NCBI GenBank assembly: GCA_030407085.1
Contig: CM059584.1
Location: forward strand, 89,392,001 to 89,456,000
Length of the DNA stretch: 64,000 bases
Direction: 5' to 3'
DNA from: Trichopria drosophilae
Lineage: Eukaryota > Arthropoda > Insecta > Hymenoptera > Diapriidae
The position numbers and the translations under genes are program-made. Below, piece by piece: positions 10,856 to 22,830 of the stretch. Numbering within the stretch: the stretch's first letter is position 1; each line of letters starts with the position of its first letter. Under the pieces are notes generated by a model that was given only the letters and a program-made list of their open reading frames with translations, had not been told where the DNA came from and did no database searches.

Positions 10856-11906
10856 TTATAATAATAGAACGCATGTTACACTCTTTCCTTTTTTATGCAC
10901 GACGACCTCTCCGACTTTTAGTCGTTTTAACTGTGGAACATCCTGATTGATTAAAAATCTTTCAGCGAGTATGATTGCGATCTCGCTATCTAATTGACCA
11001 TCGGCGGTCGTGAAATATGCAACATGATCTTGTCGACTGAAAATGTGATCATTGGTAATTTGTGTTTTTAATTGTGCATTTCTTAGATTATCATATTCCT
11101 TATTGATATTTATATCTGGCTGTCTCTTATTTGAAACTTTTTTCTTTCGGGCAGTTCGCTCATACTTGTAGTTGATTCCCTGTCGGATTTCTGTTACGTC
11201 AAACGGCGTCTGCATATCAGTGACGTGCCCCACCTCAATCTCCGTAACTTGACCCTGCATATGGCCCATATAATTGGCAGGAGGCGCAAAGTTAAATGCC
11301 ATACTCCTTTCTTCGTTATTCCCGGTAACTGAGAGATGCGGAGTACAGTGCTCTCGCTCTAAGCATAGATGGTAAGCTTTGCGCGAGGTCTGTAACTTGA
11401 CGTAATAGTGCTCTACACTTGCATCACATTTGTGAATGAAAATATTGGTGTTGTAATGTTGGGCAAATATTTTATGATATTGTCGTCACCGTACGCGAAC
11501 GACGAATTCAATATGGCTAAAGCGCGTTCTTATTCTACGCAAGACCTAAGGTGGTTGCTATCCAGTAGAATTTTTCGTAATTGGTTCGAGTTTATTCCCG
11601 AGTTTATTGATCCGAGTTGATTTAGCAATACGATCAGAGAATTAAAAAGACAATTCCCATTTTTTATATGTTGTTATTTACCTGTAAGAGTTCATAAGGT
11701 TCCGTGCAGACAGTACTAACTTCATAATTGAGATGTAGTGTCAAATCATTATCCGACTCAGCATTATCTGTATGGCGCTCTTTGCCATTCTCTGATGCGC
11801 GCATTGTTTCTTCAGTCTCCATTTCTTGTCCTTCGTCTCGCTCGTTTGTCACTGCGTCGGATTTACGATTTTCGTTGCGGCGGACGCAGTCCTCATCAAG
11901 CTCCAT
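10856..11906 (-). pseudogene. Gypsy-A pol segment with OTU-like protease domain
   Basis: Three frames together match residues 1 to about 280 of the protein at 29077-30879. The upstream part (11906-11664) ends in a TEPYELL segment equal to AEPFALL in the younger copy. After a frame change the OTU Cys motif GNCLFNSL is seen, its Cys codon within 11650-11658. Further on come AYGDDN and a decayed His region. The part 11302-10856 matches the segment between OTU and the integrase zinc finger (VAYFTTADGQLDSEI). Stops and frameshifts show it is dead. OTU domains are papain-like cysteine proteases, usually deubiquitinases; the role here is unknown. Confidence 0.75.
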
Positions 11907-11962
11907 TTCTTCGTCAAAAATTATCGTTTCCTCGAGATCGCGTCGATCATCGGGCGGATCGT

Positions 11963-12565
11963 TTATGCGTCGCGCGATCTCTCTAAGTCTTCCCGATCAC
12001 CTTTCTCTCTCCACACCGTCGGCGGAGAAGGGGAAACGCCCGTCGCAGTCTTCCCCAATCCGTTCGACGTCTCGCTTCGTCCCGCGACTCTATTTTTAGG
12101 CGACCGCTTCTCCTTGGACGTCGAATGGGGAAGTAAATGTATAGTTTCTTCGGGCGGATCCAGGGAAAAATCCGACGACCATGAATCTTCTAGGTTCTCG
12201 TTGTCCGGCGTATGATTCTTTCGATTTTTCATTTTCATCTTTTTCTTCGAGTTTTCTCTCACACTTAGTTCTTCCGTTTCGGAATACGTGGTTTCTGTAA
12301 CCGGTTGCGATGTAAGTTCGTCCTCAGTAGAGAATCCTTCTATTTCCCTCCAATGGTTTCGAACATCAGCTAACCGTTTCTTATGGTTTAAATTCATTCC
12401 TGCTTCGGATACCACTTCATTTTTTATTATTTTGGGTTTTTCTTTTGTCTGAGTTCGCCTTACTGTAGGGTCAATTTTAAATAATCCGGCACTTGTAGTT
12501 TTTCTACTTCTGTTATGTATTATTTTCTTTCTTTTTTCTTCACCGGCGTAGGAGGTTTTTTTCAT
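11963..12565 (-). pseudogene. Gypsy-A pol spacer region, basic and Ser/Lys-rich
   Basis: This 200-residue open frame lies between the RNase H and OTU parts of Gypsy-A, the same place as the long spacer in the 31039-32886 frame of the younger copy. It is rich in Lys, Arg, Ser and Glu, with clusters such as KKKMKMKNRK, and has no catalytic motif. The compositional match supports a conserved but fast-changing spacer. The stretch 12566-13064 continues it in broken frames. Open frames on the opposite strand are shadows. Confidence 0.5.
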
Positions 12566-13064
12566 TGAAGATGACCTGTCTTGTTATCTCGACCGAGTTT
12601 TTCCTTTATAATTTCCTAATTTTATGTAGGCTGGTAATTCGAGTTTTTCGACCTCGGTTTTATATTTCTTTCGAGCTGTCTTTTCAACTCCCAGCATTGT
12701 TGCATCGGAACTCAGGCTCTCTTTGTCGCAGTCAGACACGTCCTCTTCAACATCTCCATACGTATCGGTTTCTTCATCGAGGTCCTTTCCTCGTTTCTTA
12801 GGGACAGGGTTGCCGATCGTTATTCATTTTTTCTTTATTTTTATTTTTTTTCACGTTTCTTTGGACTATTGCCATTCCGGCACAATGCTTATTTTCGTCC
12901 TTATCACCCACAATGATACGTCTCCTTAGCCTGTTTCTTCTGTCCTCGATTTAGTTTGTAATTCCTCTACATCCGACCCACTACTTTCTAATTCCGATCT
13001 ATCAATTGGATTTCGCGACAAGGCGTCCGCATTAGCATTTCTCTTCCCTTCCTTAGAGATTAAA

Positions 13065-14250
13065 TCATAATCCTAATCCTCGAGTTTCATACGGAACCGA
13101 TGTAATCGTATGGTTATATTTCCCATGGTTAATTTTTCTACCGTATAAATAAGGCCGATATTGTTCTACACCGAATACTGCAGTTAATATTTCCTTATCC
13201 GAAATACTATACCGACTTTCCGCGCCCTTTAAGCTTCGCGATGCATAGGCGACCGGTAGCTCTTCCCCGATTTTGCCTTGAGATAAAGTAGCTCCCGCGG
13301 CAACGCCTGATGCTTCTGTCATAAGGATAAATGGTTCAGAAAAATTCGGTAATGGTAAAATGGACGTGGTGCATAATATTGATTTTAATTGTTCGAAAGC
13401 TTGTTTCTGATCTCCACTCTATGTGAAAGGTATATCTTGACGTAATAGAATTATTAGAGGGTGTGCGATCTTTGAAAAACATTCGATAAACCGCCTATAA
13501 TACTCAGCCAATCCTAAAAATTGTTTGATGTTTTTGCGATTTTTAGGGACCGGAAATTGTCGTACTGCTTTGACCTTTTTAGAATCTAGCTGTACTATAT
13601 TGTTACCTATTTTATGACCTAGGTAAACAACTTCTTTCCGAAGAAATTGGCATTTTTCGGGTTCTATTGTGAGATTTGCATTCTCAAACCTTTCTATGAG
13701 TCTCTTAAATTTTATTCTATGTTCGTGCAAATTTTTTGCATATACGACTTTGTCGTCAAGATAGATTAAAAGTTATATCCCTTGTAAACCGGTTAAAACG
13801 AGATCCATCAATCGATGGAAGTCGCTAGGGCCGCTTTTAATTCCCGTTGGCATTCGGGCATTTCATAATGACCATAGGGGTTGGAAAATCCCGTTTTGTG
13901 GGCATCCCTATCATCCATCTCAATCTGATGGAATCCCGGTTTTAAGTCTAAAGTTCATTCTGCCATCCCTAATTGATCTAAGACATCGGTTGCATTCGGG
14001 ATTGGGTAAACGTCGACAACAGTTTTTTCGTCAAGGTCTCTGAAGTCGATTACGAGCCTCCATTTTTTTCTCACCATTTGGTCCCGCTCTTTTCGGAACC
14101 ATCGAAGCTGTAGAATCGTAAGGAGATTTTCACGGGCTTATTATTCCGGCTCGAAGTTGCTCGTCAACCTGGCGTTGCATTTCGGGTTTTATTGATGGTG
14201 GGTGACGAAATCATTTGGCACGTATCGGCACGTCATCCGTCGTATGCAAT
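13065..14250 (-). pseudogene. Gypsy-A reverse transcriptase and RNase H, broken
   Basis: The frame at 13730-13419 has the RT connection region (FLGLAEYYRRFI), and 13322-13065 has the start of RNase H (TEASG, with Glu replacing the usual Asp, then AYASRSLKGAE and KEILTAVF). From 13740 to 14250 the RT palm is recognisable only in pieces on the minus strand, ending in the sequence that in the younger copy encodes the segment before RT. There are multiple frame breaks. The element is cut at about 14250 by the PIN/CXC TIR element. Confidence 0.8.
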
Positions 14251-14251
14251 G

Positions 14252-17170
14252 AAAAAAATGCAATTTTTACGGTTTATCGCGATTATCTCGTTTCGGTGAC
14301 TAGACAAAATTTTGTCTTACTATACAAAGTTGCAGAGCTTGAAAAGGCGAAGAAAATGAGTCCCCACTCATTCTAATTACGATATGATTACGAAAAGCAC
14401 GAAATGTCCGCCATTGTGAGTAGGCGCGCATCGGGCCGAGTTCGGCGCGTTTTCTTCTGTCTTTTTTTGTCGCACATGTAATCGAATATGAAACTTATAG
14501 AGTATGAAAATACCTACCTTTAGCCGCACATTACATCGAAATGGTTTGAAAATTGCGTACAGTAGAGAGCCCGAAAGTCATATCATCGGTCGAAATAGTA
14601 ATTTTAATGTAAGAAATCGTTCGTTTATATTAAATATAATATTCGTAATATTTAAATACAATCTTATATTTATGATTAATATATCTGTAAAGTGGAAAAA
14701 ATTAATGCTAAATAGTACAATTTTAAATATCTTATATTGACCGGAAAAAATAATGTTGATTGTTATATAATATATTAAAGTATGAAAAATGCGTCCTGAA
14801 AAAATGGGGGATATTTATTGCACAAAGTTTTGTTGGGCAGACTTCAAACTTTGGATGACATTTGCAAAAAGTATGTGACATATATACAAAAAAGCTTCCC
14901 CAATAACGTGACAGTTGTTTTTGATGGATATCCTGACGATGTCAACGTCATCGGTACTAAATCGTCTGAAAGGCTGAGACGTTCTGGGATGTTTCAAACG
15001 ATTGAAATCGCATTCAAGGAAGACACGATTCTACAAACAAGCCAGGAAAAATTTCTAGCCCATGATATAAATAAAGAACGACTGATCAAGATGTTGACTT
15101 CTTACTTAAGGACAGCTGAAATCGTCGTTGAGCAGGCTTTCGAAGACGCCGACACGCTGATTGTTGAAACCGCAATCGATAGTGCGGGTATATACGATCA
15201 TGTAGAAATCGTCGGGGAAGACATTGATTTACTTGTGTTATTAACCGGACTCGCCCACGACATAAACAACATTATCTTCCATAAGCCAGCAAGAGGAAAA
15301 CGCCCGCCTCTCGTTTTTCTTCTACCTGTTTAAAAAATGAGTGTATTAGTGAACACATTTTTTTCTTGCACGCTATCAGTGGTTGTGACACGACTTCAGC
15401 CTTTTTCAATGTCGGGAAAGAAGTTTCTGTCGATACTGCAGAAGAATCCCGAATTTCGTTCATTCGTCAGCATTTTTAAAGCCAAAGACATTGACCCAGA
15501 AGTTCTTATGAAAGCAGGTGAACGTTTTCTGATCGCTGTTTATGGCGTTAAAAAGAAAATAGAAGTATCGTTGAATTTCCTGCGATTTAAGCATTATGCA
15601 AAATCTGTAACGAATACCAGATTTAATTTGGCTACACTCCCACCAACAACGAGCGCTGCTCGTCAGCACATCTTCAGAGTCTATCTGCTAATCCAAACAT
15701 GGTTAGGAAGCCACAAAGACCCTGAAGAATGGGGCTGGAAAAGAAGAAACGATGCATTGGAACCGATTTGCAGTAATTTGTACCCCGCATCACCTGAACT
15801 GTTGAAGATCCTCGCATGCAAGTGCAAGGGAAGATGCGGTGCAGCTTGTGACTGCGGGAAAGCCGGCCTCAAATGTTCCCTATCTGCAAAAATTGTGATG
15901 GAGAATCGTGCGACAATATTGACGGCATCGGCGAAGACATCATGGATGATAACGAAGTACACAACGATGAAATACACAACGACGAAGACGACGACAACGC
16001 TGATCTGAACGCATCAATATCATCGAATGCGTTTGTACCTCCAACAAAGCGTTCAAGATTGGATATTAAGAATTATATTAATTTCTTGTATTTTTATATC
16101 TTTCAATTTTTTAACTACATACTTCTCCGTCTTTCACTTCTTAACTAAACACAATGTTTTACATTCAATACTTTGTATTTTAATTGTATTTAATATTTTC
16201 ACTGCAATACATATTTTCATTTTAATAATCACATATGCTTCTCTGGTGTTTTATTGAAACAAACCCATCATTTCAAGACAAATTTTTTAAATATTACATT
16301 AGGTAATATGACGACATTTTTGTGTGACTACATTAATCAGTATTTAAATATTTATTTCTCTGAATTAATCAATATCTATACATTTTTTAACTTCGACAAA
16401 TAGCATTAAAATATATATATTTTTTGGTGTATTCTAATTGTTTCTAATTTAACCATTAAGAAGTTGACTTGTTATTCAATAATTATTAAATAATTTATAA
16501 TAACAGAAATAATAATAATTTTTTAATTCATTAAGTAATTTTGTTTCGACTGTTTCAACCGATGATATGACTTTCGGGCTCTCTACTTCATAATAGTCAT
16601 TTTTCGATTGCCTGTGCGAAACAAAGACAGAAGCGGAAAACGCGCCGAACTCGGCCCGATGCGCGCCTACTCGCAGTAGCGAACATTTCGTGCTGCGCCG
16701 CGCCACGGTTAAACCGGGCCACGGGGATCCTGCCTTCTATGGTCAATCTTTGACTAACCGGATTTAGTGAGGGCTCATTTTCTTCGTATTTTCAAGCTCT
16801 GCAACTTTGTACCGGAAGAAAAAATTCTATCTCGTCACCGAAACAAGATAATCGCGATAAACCGTAAAAATTGCGTTATTTTCGCTCTTAAAACTGTATT
16901 AAATCAAAAACTATTTATTTTTGCTTGATGTCTTACAAGACTAAATTGAAGGGCTTGAAAAGAGCTACAAAATAAGCGATCACTCAATCCTGTGCGACCA
17001 AAATTGACCGAGTTACAGCGAAAAAACGCAAAATTACCTTCCCTGCCCTCCTTAATTTAGCACAAGGTCTATGGATACGACAACTCTGAAATAAGCTTTC
17101 CAGAACACCCCCAACGAAATGAAAAAAATCGCTACTCCATTCACTTTCCCAAAATCGGATCTTTTTTGTA
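14252..17170 (+). mobile_element. TIR transposon encoding a PIN-like/CXC protein
   Basis: The left end at about 14252-14460 and the right segment at about 16610-16885 are inverted copies over some 200 bp (shared words: tttttacggtttatcgcgat, agttgcagagcttgaaaa, ggcgcgcatcgggccgagtt). The right side extends to about 17170 with further related sequence (gggcttgaaaagagctacaa), perhaps a second, partial end. It sits in Gypsy-A, joining pol on the left to gag on the right; about 1.7 kb of Gypsy is missing, so insertion came with a deletion or later rearrangement. Its coding region is at 14800-16148. I could not define a target duplication. Confidence 0.65.
14800..16148 (+). pseudogene. PIN-like nuclease-fold protein with C-terminal CXC zinc domain, frameshifted
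   Basis: Three frames make up one recognisable protein. The first (to 15333) begins after a lost 5' part with YLLHKV and VVFDGYP, then has EDADTLIVETA and VGEDIDLLVLL, acidic motifs like those of PIN/FEN-type nuclease folds. A frame change leads to the segment with GCDTTSAFF (15381-15407), a second change to AGERFLIAVYG and WGWKR. Then comes a Cys-rich CKCKGRCGAACDCGKAGLKCS-like region (about 15817-15880), resembling tesmin-type CXC domains, and after a third frame change KNCDG and an acidic Asp/Glu/Asn tail. I recall proteins of this architecture as common, unnamed and repeated in aphid, Hydra and ant genomes. Here it lies between inverted repeats, so it is probably the transposon's own protein. 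Whether it is the transposase is unknown. Confidence 0.65.
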
Positions 17171-17583
17171 TAAGATGACTGGCCTATAAAGATATCGAGC
17201 CCTTCTCTATCGGCGCGATTCGTAAAGCGTATCCTGTTTTCGGCCGTATAATCTGCCGAGGCAATCAGAGCTTTTTCTAAATTCAACAAATTTGGTAAAA
17301 GGCGGTGCCCAGATTCCTCTAACGATTCGCTCGATTTTGGATAAAGAGTTTTCATTTTCATGAGTAAATTAATTGGGTCCGTCGAAACACCGTAAGTTAT
17401 GCGTAAGTCGGTAAGAAGTGCTTCAACCGTTGGATAGACGGCAAGTTTTTCGTCAAATATACGCGCTTTCCCTGTGAGTCTTTTAACTAACATGTGTAAG
17501 TAAAGTCGCGTATCGTTGGGAGTAAGTAACGCGAAACCATCGCGGCATGCTCTTTCAAAACCGGGGAATTTATCAACCGACAA
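17160..17583 (-). pseudogene. Gypsy-A gag fragment
   Basis: The N-terminal half of this frame (17583 down to about 17180) has the layout of the gag at 34725-35813: FERACRDGF / YLHMLVKRLTGKA / VEALLTDLRITYG / LMKMKTLYPKSSESLEESG, matching capsid text in the younger copy (e.g. FARACRSAL, EELMEVLNKRYG, GESVDDLGQ). From about residue 140 it runs into the flanking TIR element, so its C-terminus is foreign. It marks the 5' part of Gypsy-A. Confidence 0.7.
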
Positions 17584-18060
17584 TTAATAATTCGTTTTGA
17601 TTGGTATTAAAATTTGTTCCAAGTCAATGAATGTGAAGTTTAAAGTTTCTTGAATTTAAGATTAAATAAAATCAGTGAATATAACAGTTAAACTAGTCAC
17701 TTGCGTTTTTCTTTATTCGGAATCACTTCAATTTCTCATTACATGTTCAAATTGTCCGATATGTATAACTATATATGTCTCTTTGGATGACGTTTTTTTT
17801 TTTGTTGTACAGCAGTATTTTAACTACTTAATTCATGTGGATGTTATGTTTTACGCGAACAGCCACTTTCTGCGAATCTTTTGTACCTCACGGAGCATTT
17901 AAGAGTAAACGCTTTTGTTGAAATTATTATTTCCTCTTCAAATTATTCCAAGACACTCGGGACACTCGCGTATCCCACCGCTGCCACCAATAAGTATATT
18001 ACGTTTTTGAAGTAAGAATTTAATTGTTTTTACTGATTCCTTCGCTGCACCCGAATTTAT
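17584..18060. other. AT-rich stretch upstream of Gypsy-A gag
   Basis: By position this should be the 5' leader or LTR of Gypsy-A, but I cannot find a matching 3' LTR or a primer-binding site. No gene seen. Confidence 0.3.
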
Positions 18061-19495
18061 CAAAACCTAAGCCAGATAGGGAAAAACGGTTCAGACAAAA
18101 GTTGTCAAGGAAAAAGTGGCCATCTGCCTGTGTGATTAGTTTTGACCTTGAACTTTTCTTTCAAGGTCATTTGAAGGTCAAAGTGTTATTTTAATGGGAA
18201 CTGTTATATTTGACACTGCGTCATTTCTAGGTTATTTGAAGGTCAAATAAGGCCAACAAAAGTTTTTTACCGCGAACCCCTATGGTTTACACCGGATTCG
18301 GAAAGAGCCGAAAATTTTACGTCCGAAAGAGTATTCAAAAAGTTTTTTATTACTTTTAGAAGGAAATTGCAAGGTCAAAAGTTGAAACATCCTGTGTTTG
18401 CTATTTAATTGCATTATCTGATAAAATAATGGTCGTTAACCACTTCACTGGTAGCCGTTTTCAAATAAAAAGTGCCAAGACTGGTACGAGCCAGTTTTTA
18501 AGATATCGAGAAACTGAAACGTGGGTTCCATTTTTACATAAAACATAAGAAAAAAAAACTGACTTCCCCCCTCCCCTTCACCCCCACAGGGTAGGGGGGG
18601 GAGCATACATTTTTGTTTAAAGTATACATTTTTCTTAATCAAATTTCGATGAGAATGTTAAATATGAGGTTTCCGGGGTCGCCGAATACCAATATGATCT
18701 CAGAATTTAAAAATTCAAAATGATGGATCTAATCTGTCGGACGAAATAAAACAATATTGAAACATCTCTTATCACAAGAAATGTGTTTTCTGAACATGAT
18801 ATCAAATGAATTTGAAGTGTGCATTGGTTTGTAGATTCAAAATAGCGGATCAAAAATACAAAAAAAAAAAACAAAAAAAACAACAAAAAAAATTGAGTGC
18901 AAAATCCTCCCACTACCTCCTCGTGGTGCACTCTGAGGTCGTTATAATTAATCAGCTATAGGTCACCCACATAATTTTTTCATTTTATGAAACATTCAAA
19001 ATTGAGTCCGCCAAAGTAAGGTCCAAATTCATTTTGGACATTCTATTTGCTATCATGGATCCGCCATTTTGAATTTTGAAAATCTGAGATCAGATTCGTA
19101 ATCAGCGACCCCAAAAACCCCCGAGTAACAAATTTCATCCGTTTTCCACGCACAGAAAAAAATTTGCTTCAAAAGCATATAACTTGTAGCCACCATATTG
19201 TAACCGCCATATTGAATTTTGAAATGGTGACCTCATATTCGTATTCAGCGACCTAAGAAACTATAGTATACCAAATTTCGTGCAAATTCATTGAAAATTG
19301 TAGGAGTTATTTAAAAATGTACATATATGATACATTACCAGTCGTGGCACTTTTTTTTTGTGTACACATATGATACATTACCAGTGAAGTGGTTAATACA
19401 CTTTTGTATGTAATATTCAACCCCAATATGACAACGACCTTGAAAATTCTGACCTTGAAAAGGCTGTAGTTACTTCAAGCGTTACCCAGAAACAG
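18060..19495. repeat. Relic of a GACCTTGA-type transposon, split by a MITE
   Basis: 18060-18435 contains diverged text shared with the elements at 7187-8620 (ggtcaaagt, gaacccctat, attcggaaagag, attttacgtccgaa) and the same AAGGTCA motifs. The same kind of sequence resumes at 19397-19495 (gaccttgaaaa). The gap is exactly the MITE at 18440-19392. Confidence 0.55.
18440..19392. mobile_element. piggyBac-type non-autonomous element (MITE)
   Basis: The ends are perfect 14-bp inverted repeats, CCACTTCACTGGTA at 18440 and its complement ending at 19392. They are flanked by TTAA at 18436-18439 and 19393-19396, the signature target of piggyBac-type transposition. The interior has no transposase; it holds A-rich tracts and several ccgccat-type motifs shared with the repeats at 25 and 39 kb. 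Confidence 0.85.
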
Positions 19496-19535
19496 TGACG
19501 TGTACGTAGTAAATTCTTTTCCTTTGGAGTGCTTA

Positions 19536-19650
19536 TTTACTGTGAGTTACCTTGCCTCTCACTCGGGTGCTTTATTAAAAGTGAGTCCCCTCGCCTCTCA
19601 CTGATCGTGGTACTTTACTAAAAGTGAGTCCCCTTGCCTCTCGCTACTGT
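19536..19650. repeat. Three tandem units of about 46 bp
   Basis: The phrase GTGAGTY(M)CC(Y)TGCCTCTC recurs three times with ctttattaaaa-like or ctttactaaaa spacers, just upstream of the I-like retrotransposon fragment. Confidence 0.6.
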
Positions 19651-20412
19651 AAATAAATATTTATTTAACCTCGAAGCAAATGTTGTAGTGGCGTTAGACA
19701 ACCCAGTCGTCAAATCAGCTTTAGTCAGAGATACAATGACCTGCCTACGTAACCTGGCTATAACTCAGCCTGATCTGGATACCTGGCCATATGGGCTGGA
19801 AAGGAAATGGAAGAGCGGATAACTTTGCCAAGTCGGGAGTAGTTAATGAAACTGACTTGACTAGGAGGGTGGCACCGCCATTTCAAGAAGGTCTCAACCT
19901 ACTAGAGAGACAAATGAAATCCCAACCGGTTAGAGAGTGGATCAAAAACAAAGAATGCAACACAACCAAAAGCCTTGCAGGAGAGCTGCAGGCGGACCGA
20001 TGGGCTGAAAAACTAATCGACTTAGACAGAACAGAAATAAGAATCTCCATCGAAATCCTAACCGGACATGGAAATTTAAACAAGCACAGTCACACCGTAG
20101 GAAGGAAACCTTCATCGATGTGCGCTAGGTGTGTTGAAAACACAGAGGAATCATCCATTCACTTCCGATGCGAGTGCCCTGCACTGATGGATGCTCGAAG
20201 GAGATACCTGGACTCTCCATTTGTGAGCAACGAGGAAGTCAGGGAGCGGAATCTCGGACAACTTTTGAGATTTTGCAAAGCAGTTGGATATCCAACGGAA
20301 CCCTGAATAGCATCAGGAATAGCATACAAAGGCAAACAGCTAAGTGTGCTGATTTCTGGGGTTCACCCCGAACCTGATGAAGATAATACCAATACCAATA
20401 CCAATACCAAAA
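19634..20412 (+). pseudogene. I-like non-LTR retrotransposon, 5'-truncated 3' end
   Basis: Two overlapping frames encode the end of an RNase H domain (the region around MGWKGNGRADNFAKSG, the terminal His/Asp part) and a C-terminal zinc-type segment (CARCVENTEESSIHFRCECPAL). This is the arrangement at the 3' end of non-LTR elements of the I group and its relatives. The coding frame stops at 20304. A short 3' UTR is followed by a simple-repeat tail (ATACCA units, about 20386-20410), typical of retrotransposon 3' ends. Everything upstream, including RT, is missing, so it is a dead 5'-truncated insertion. The exact clade is uncertain. Confidence 0.75.
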
Positions 20413-20925
20413 ATGTTGTAGTGGGTTGTTGCACAAAAACTGTATTTTTTAAATACCCGATAAATAAGTCTGGAGATCGGGTGAGCAACCAGGCCAGTTA
20501 ACCGGACCTTGTCGACCAATCCATCTATTAATATAATGCTCATGCAAAAATGCCGTTACATTCTTCATCGCCAGATTTTCGTTATTTTATTAATACGCTT
20601 GATTAATTTTTATAAAAATATTAATATACATTGATAATGTATTGTTCCTTAGAAGTTTGAAACGGGTTGTCGCAGTTTATTGCATTTCGGTCGTATCATT
20701 TCATTCTCCAGTTTATGAATGTAACGAAAGAATTCTTCAGACTTATTTGACGACGAAGTACGTTCTGAAGGTGGAGAGTGCATCTAATGCATCTGATCTC
20801 GATGGGGGTAAAGAAGAGAATGAACCGTCAACAACATCCTTTTCTTCTTCGTTGTTATTATAAACACTGATCTTAGGCTTCGTCGTCGGATCATCCATCA
20901 AATTCAAGTACTGTTCAGTGTACAG
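20413..20925. other. Unassigned spacer
   Basis: No gene or clear repeat is seen between the I-like tail and the RLE element fragment. An acidic minus-strand open frame ending at 20743 looks fortuitous. Confidence 0.3.
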
Positions 20926-22830
20926 CCTCCTGTGCACCACTACGTCCCACGTTGAAAACCAAACCGAGGTTTCGCGCCGCTCGTTCCGCCGCGTTGTATA
21001 AAAACGCCCCCTTCCCCTGAATTTCATGCTGATGAACTAGCATCATCAGGGGATCCTCCGTTCGATTAATCACGTCGCAAGCTGTCTCGCGGACCAATCG
21101 GTCATGCATACACTCCAGGCTTAAAAGGCCATGACCTTCCATATTTCGTGGCAAATACAGTCGTTCCACGGAAGATCTTGGATGCAAACTGCGTTGCATA
21201 CAAATCATCTTCCGTGTGCTTCGGTCAAGATCCCTTAACTCGTCAACGTTCCACTTCAGTGCTCCAAATGAATAGAGCACTGGTGACACGGCCAACATAT
21301 TCGTGGCTGCCACCTTATTTCTCCCGGTCAATTCTGATGACCAGATCTGCTCAGGTATGTGTAGGCTTCTTCGGCTTCTTCGGTATTTCCGTTGACGAGC
21401 TCCATATCGTTGTTATTGGAGCCTGACCTTCCTCCGTGCAAATGAACGACTCCACACTTGTCCAATCCGAATTCCATGCCTATATCTATCGAGTATGTGA
21501 GAGCGATGTTCAGAGATCGATGTAATTGATCCTCGCCTGATGACTATAATTTAAGATCATCCCAAGATGGGTGATCTTATGTACACATTCACCAGGCGGT
21601 CCACACATGTACCCTTGAGATTTCCGGAAAGCAGCGGATAGAGGCAATAGTGAGATGCAGAAGAACAGAGAACTCAGAGAATCTCCCTGATAGACACCTC
21701 TTTGGAATTGAACCAGTCTAGACGTGGTTCGACGCTTGCCCGATGTCATGAAAAAGCGTGTTTTCCAAAGAGGCATCAGGTCCTCTACAATTCTCCCTAT
21801 GTTTGGGTGGACTTGGAGGCGTTTGAGCAACAAGCTTAAAAGCTCGTGCGATGTTGAGTCATACGCCTTCGTGTAATCCAGCCATGCTATCGACAGATTT
21901 CGCTTGTACTGGACTGCGTCCTGACAAACACAGCTGTCGATAAGTAAGTTGTCCTTGCAGCCGGATACACCCATTTTGCAGCTTCGTTGTTCTACTATCC
22001 GTTGCCACACCAGTTTCACGGATTTCTCAATACGCTCGTTCAAGATGTTAGTGAACAATTTGTATAACGTATTGAGACATGAGATTGGTCTATGGTTTCT
22101 CGGATCAGGCAAGTCTCCCGACTTTGGGATTAGTGTCGTTCGGCCCTCCACCAGCCAGTGCGGAATGGGTTGGTCTCCATTTATATAAGAGGTGAATATT
22201 AGGGCTAGGTGTTGATGGACAGAAGAGAACTTCTTTCACCAATAGTTGTTAATTCCATCCCAGCCAGGCGAGGAGAAATTCCTCGCTCGTTTGATGGTAT
22301 TATTCACCTCTAATGCACTGACGGGTGGGCAATCTTCTCTTTTTTGTGTGAGTTCGTCACACAACACGGTAAAGATTTCAATACCTGGAGTGTCTGCATT
22401 AAGCCCGGATGTTTTCTCGTAGATGCTCCCCCAGAATTCCTCAACTAACGCAATTGACGGAAACTCGCGTGAGGATGCGATACGATGTTTGAAGAGACCA
22501 AAATGTTGCATTTTGTCGAATTCCATCCACCCGTCTTTGCAGCCTCTTTTTGGCATCCGCCAAAACCCGAATTTTATCCGCCAAACGTTGCTTAATGTTG
22601 AGCAACATCAGCTTGTTCAGTGTGTGATCGCAGTTGTTGCGCGAAGTTTCCGTGTCAGTCGAATTTTGCCGTTCAATTGAGACATGCGTTTTGTAATCTG
22701 TCGACTCCCCGACATCTGTGTCAGATTTCTGACACCTCGGGACTGGGCTGCATCCGAAGCAGCCCGATAGTCAGGAGCCCTGCGCGTTGCATTCCTTGTA
22801 ACCGCATGTACAGGGAGAAGGGTGGTTGAC
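20926..22830 (-). pseudogene. RLE-type non-LTR retrotransposon fragment: 5' region and RT
   Basis: On the minus strand, 22556-22236 is the region before RT, 22151-21510 the RT fingers/palm (RNHRPISCLNTLYKL; SIAWLDYTKAYDS with the first catalytic Asp; RGVYQGDSLS) and 21331-20915 the segment after the thumb (LYLPRNMEGHGLLSLE). It closely matches the copy at 56709-59088, but the region with the YTDD box is deleted between about 21360 and 21570. The sequence stops at about 20926, before the endonuclease. The stretch 22830-23050 is probably its 5' UTR and ends in a TTA-type microsatellite. Confidence 0.8.

Noticed and set aside
11728..12215. Plus-strand Ser/Arg-rich open frames
   Set aside because: They are antisense shadows of the Gypsy-A spacer region on the minus strand.
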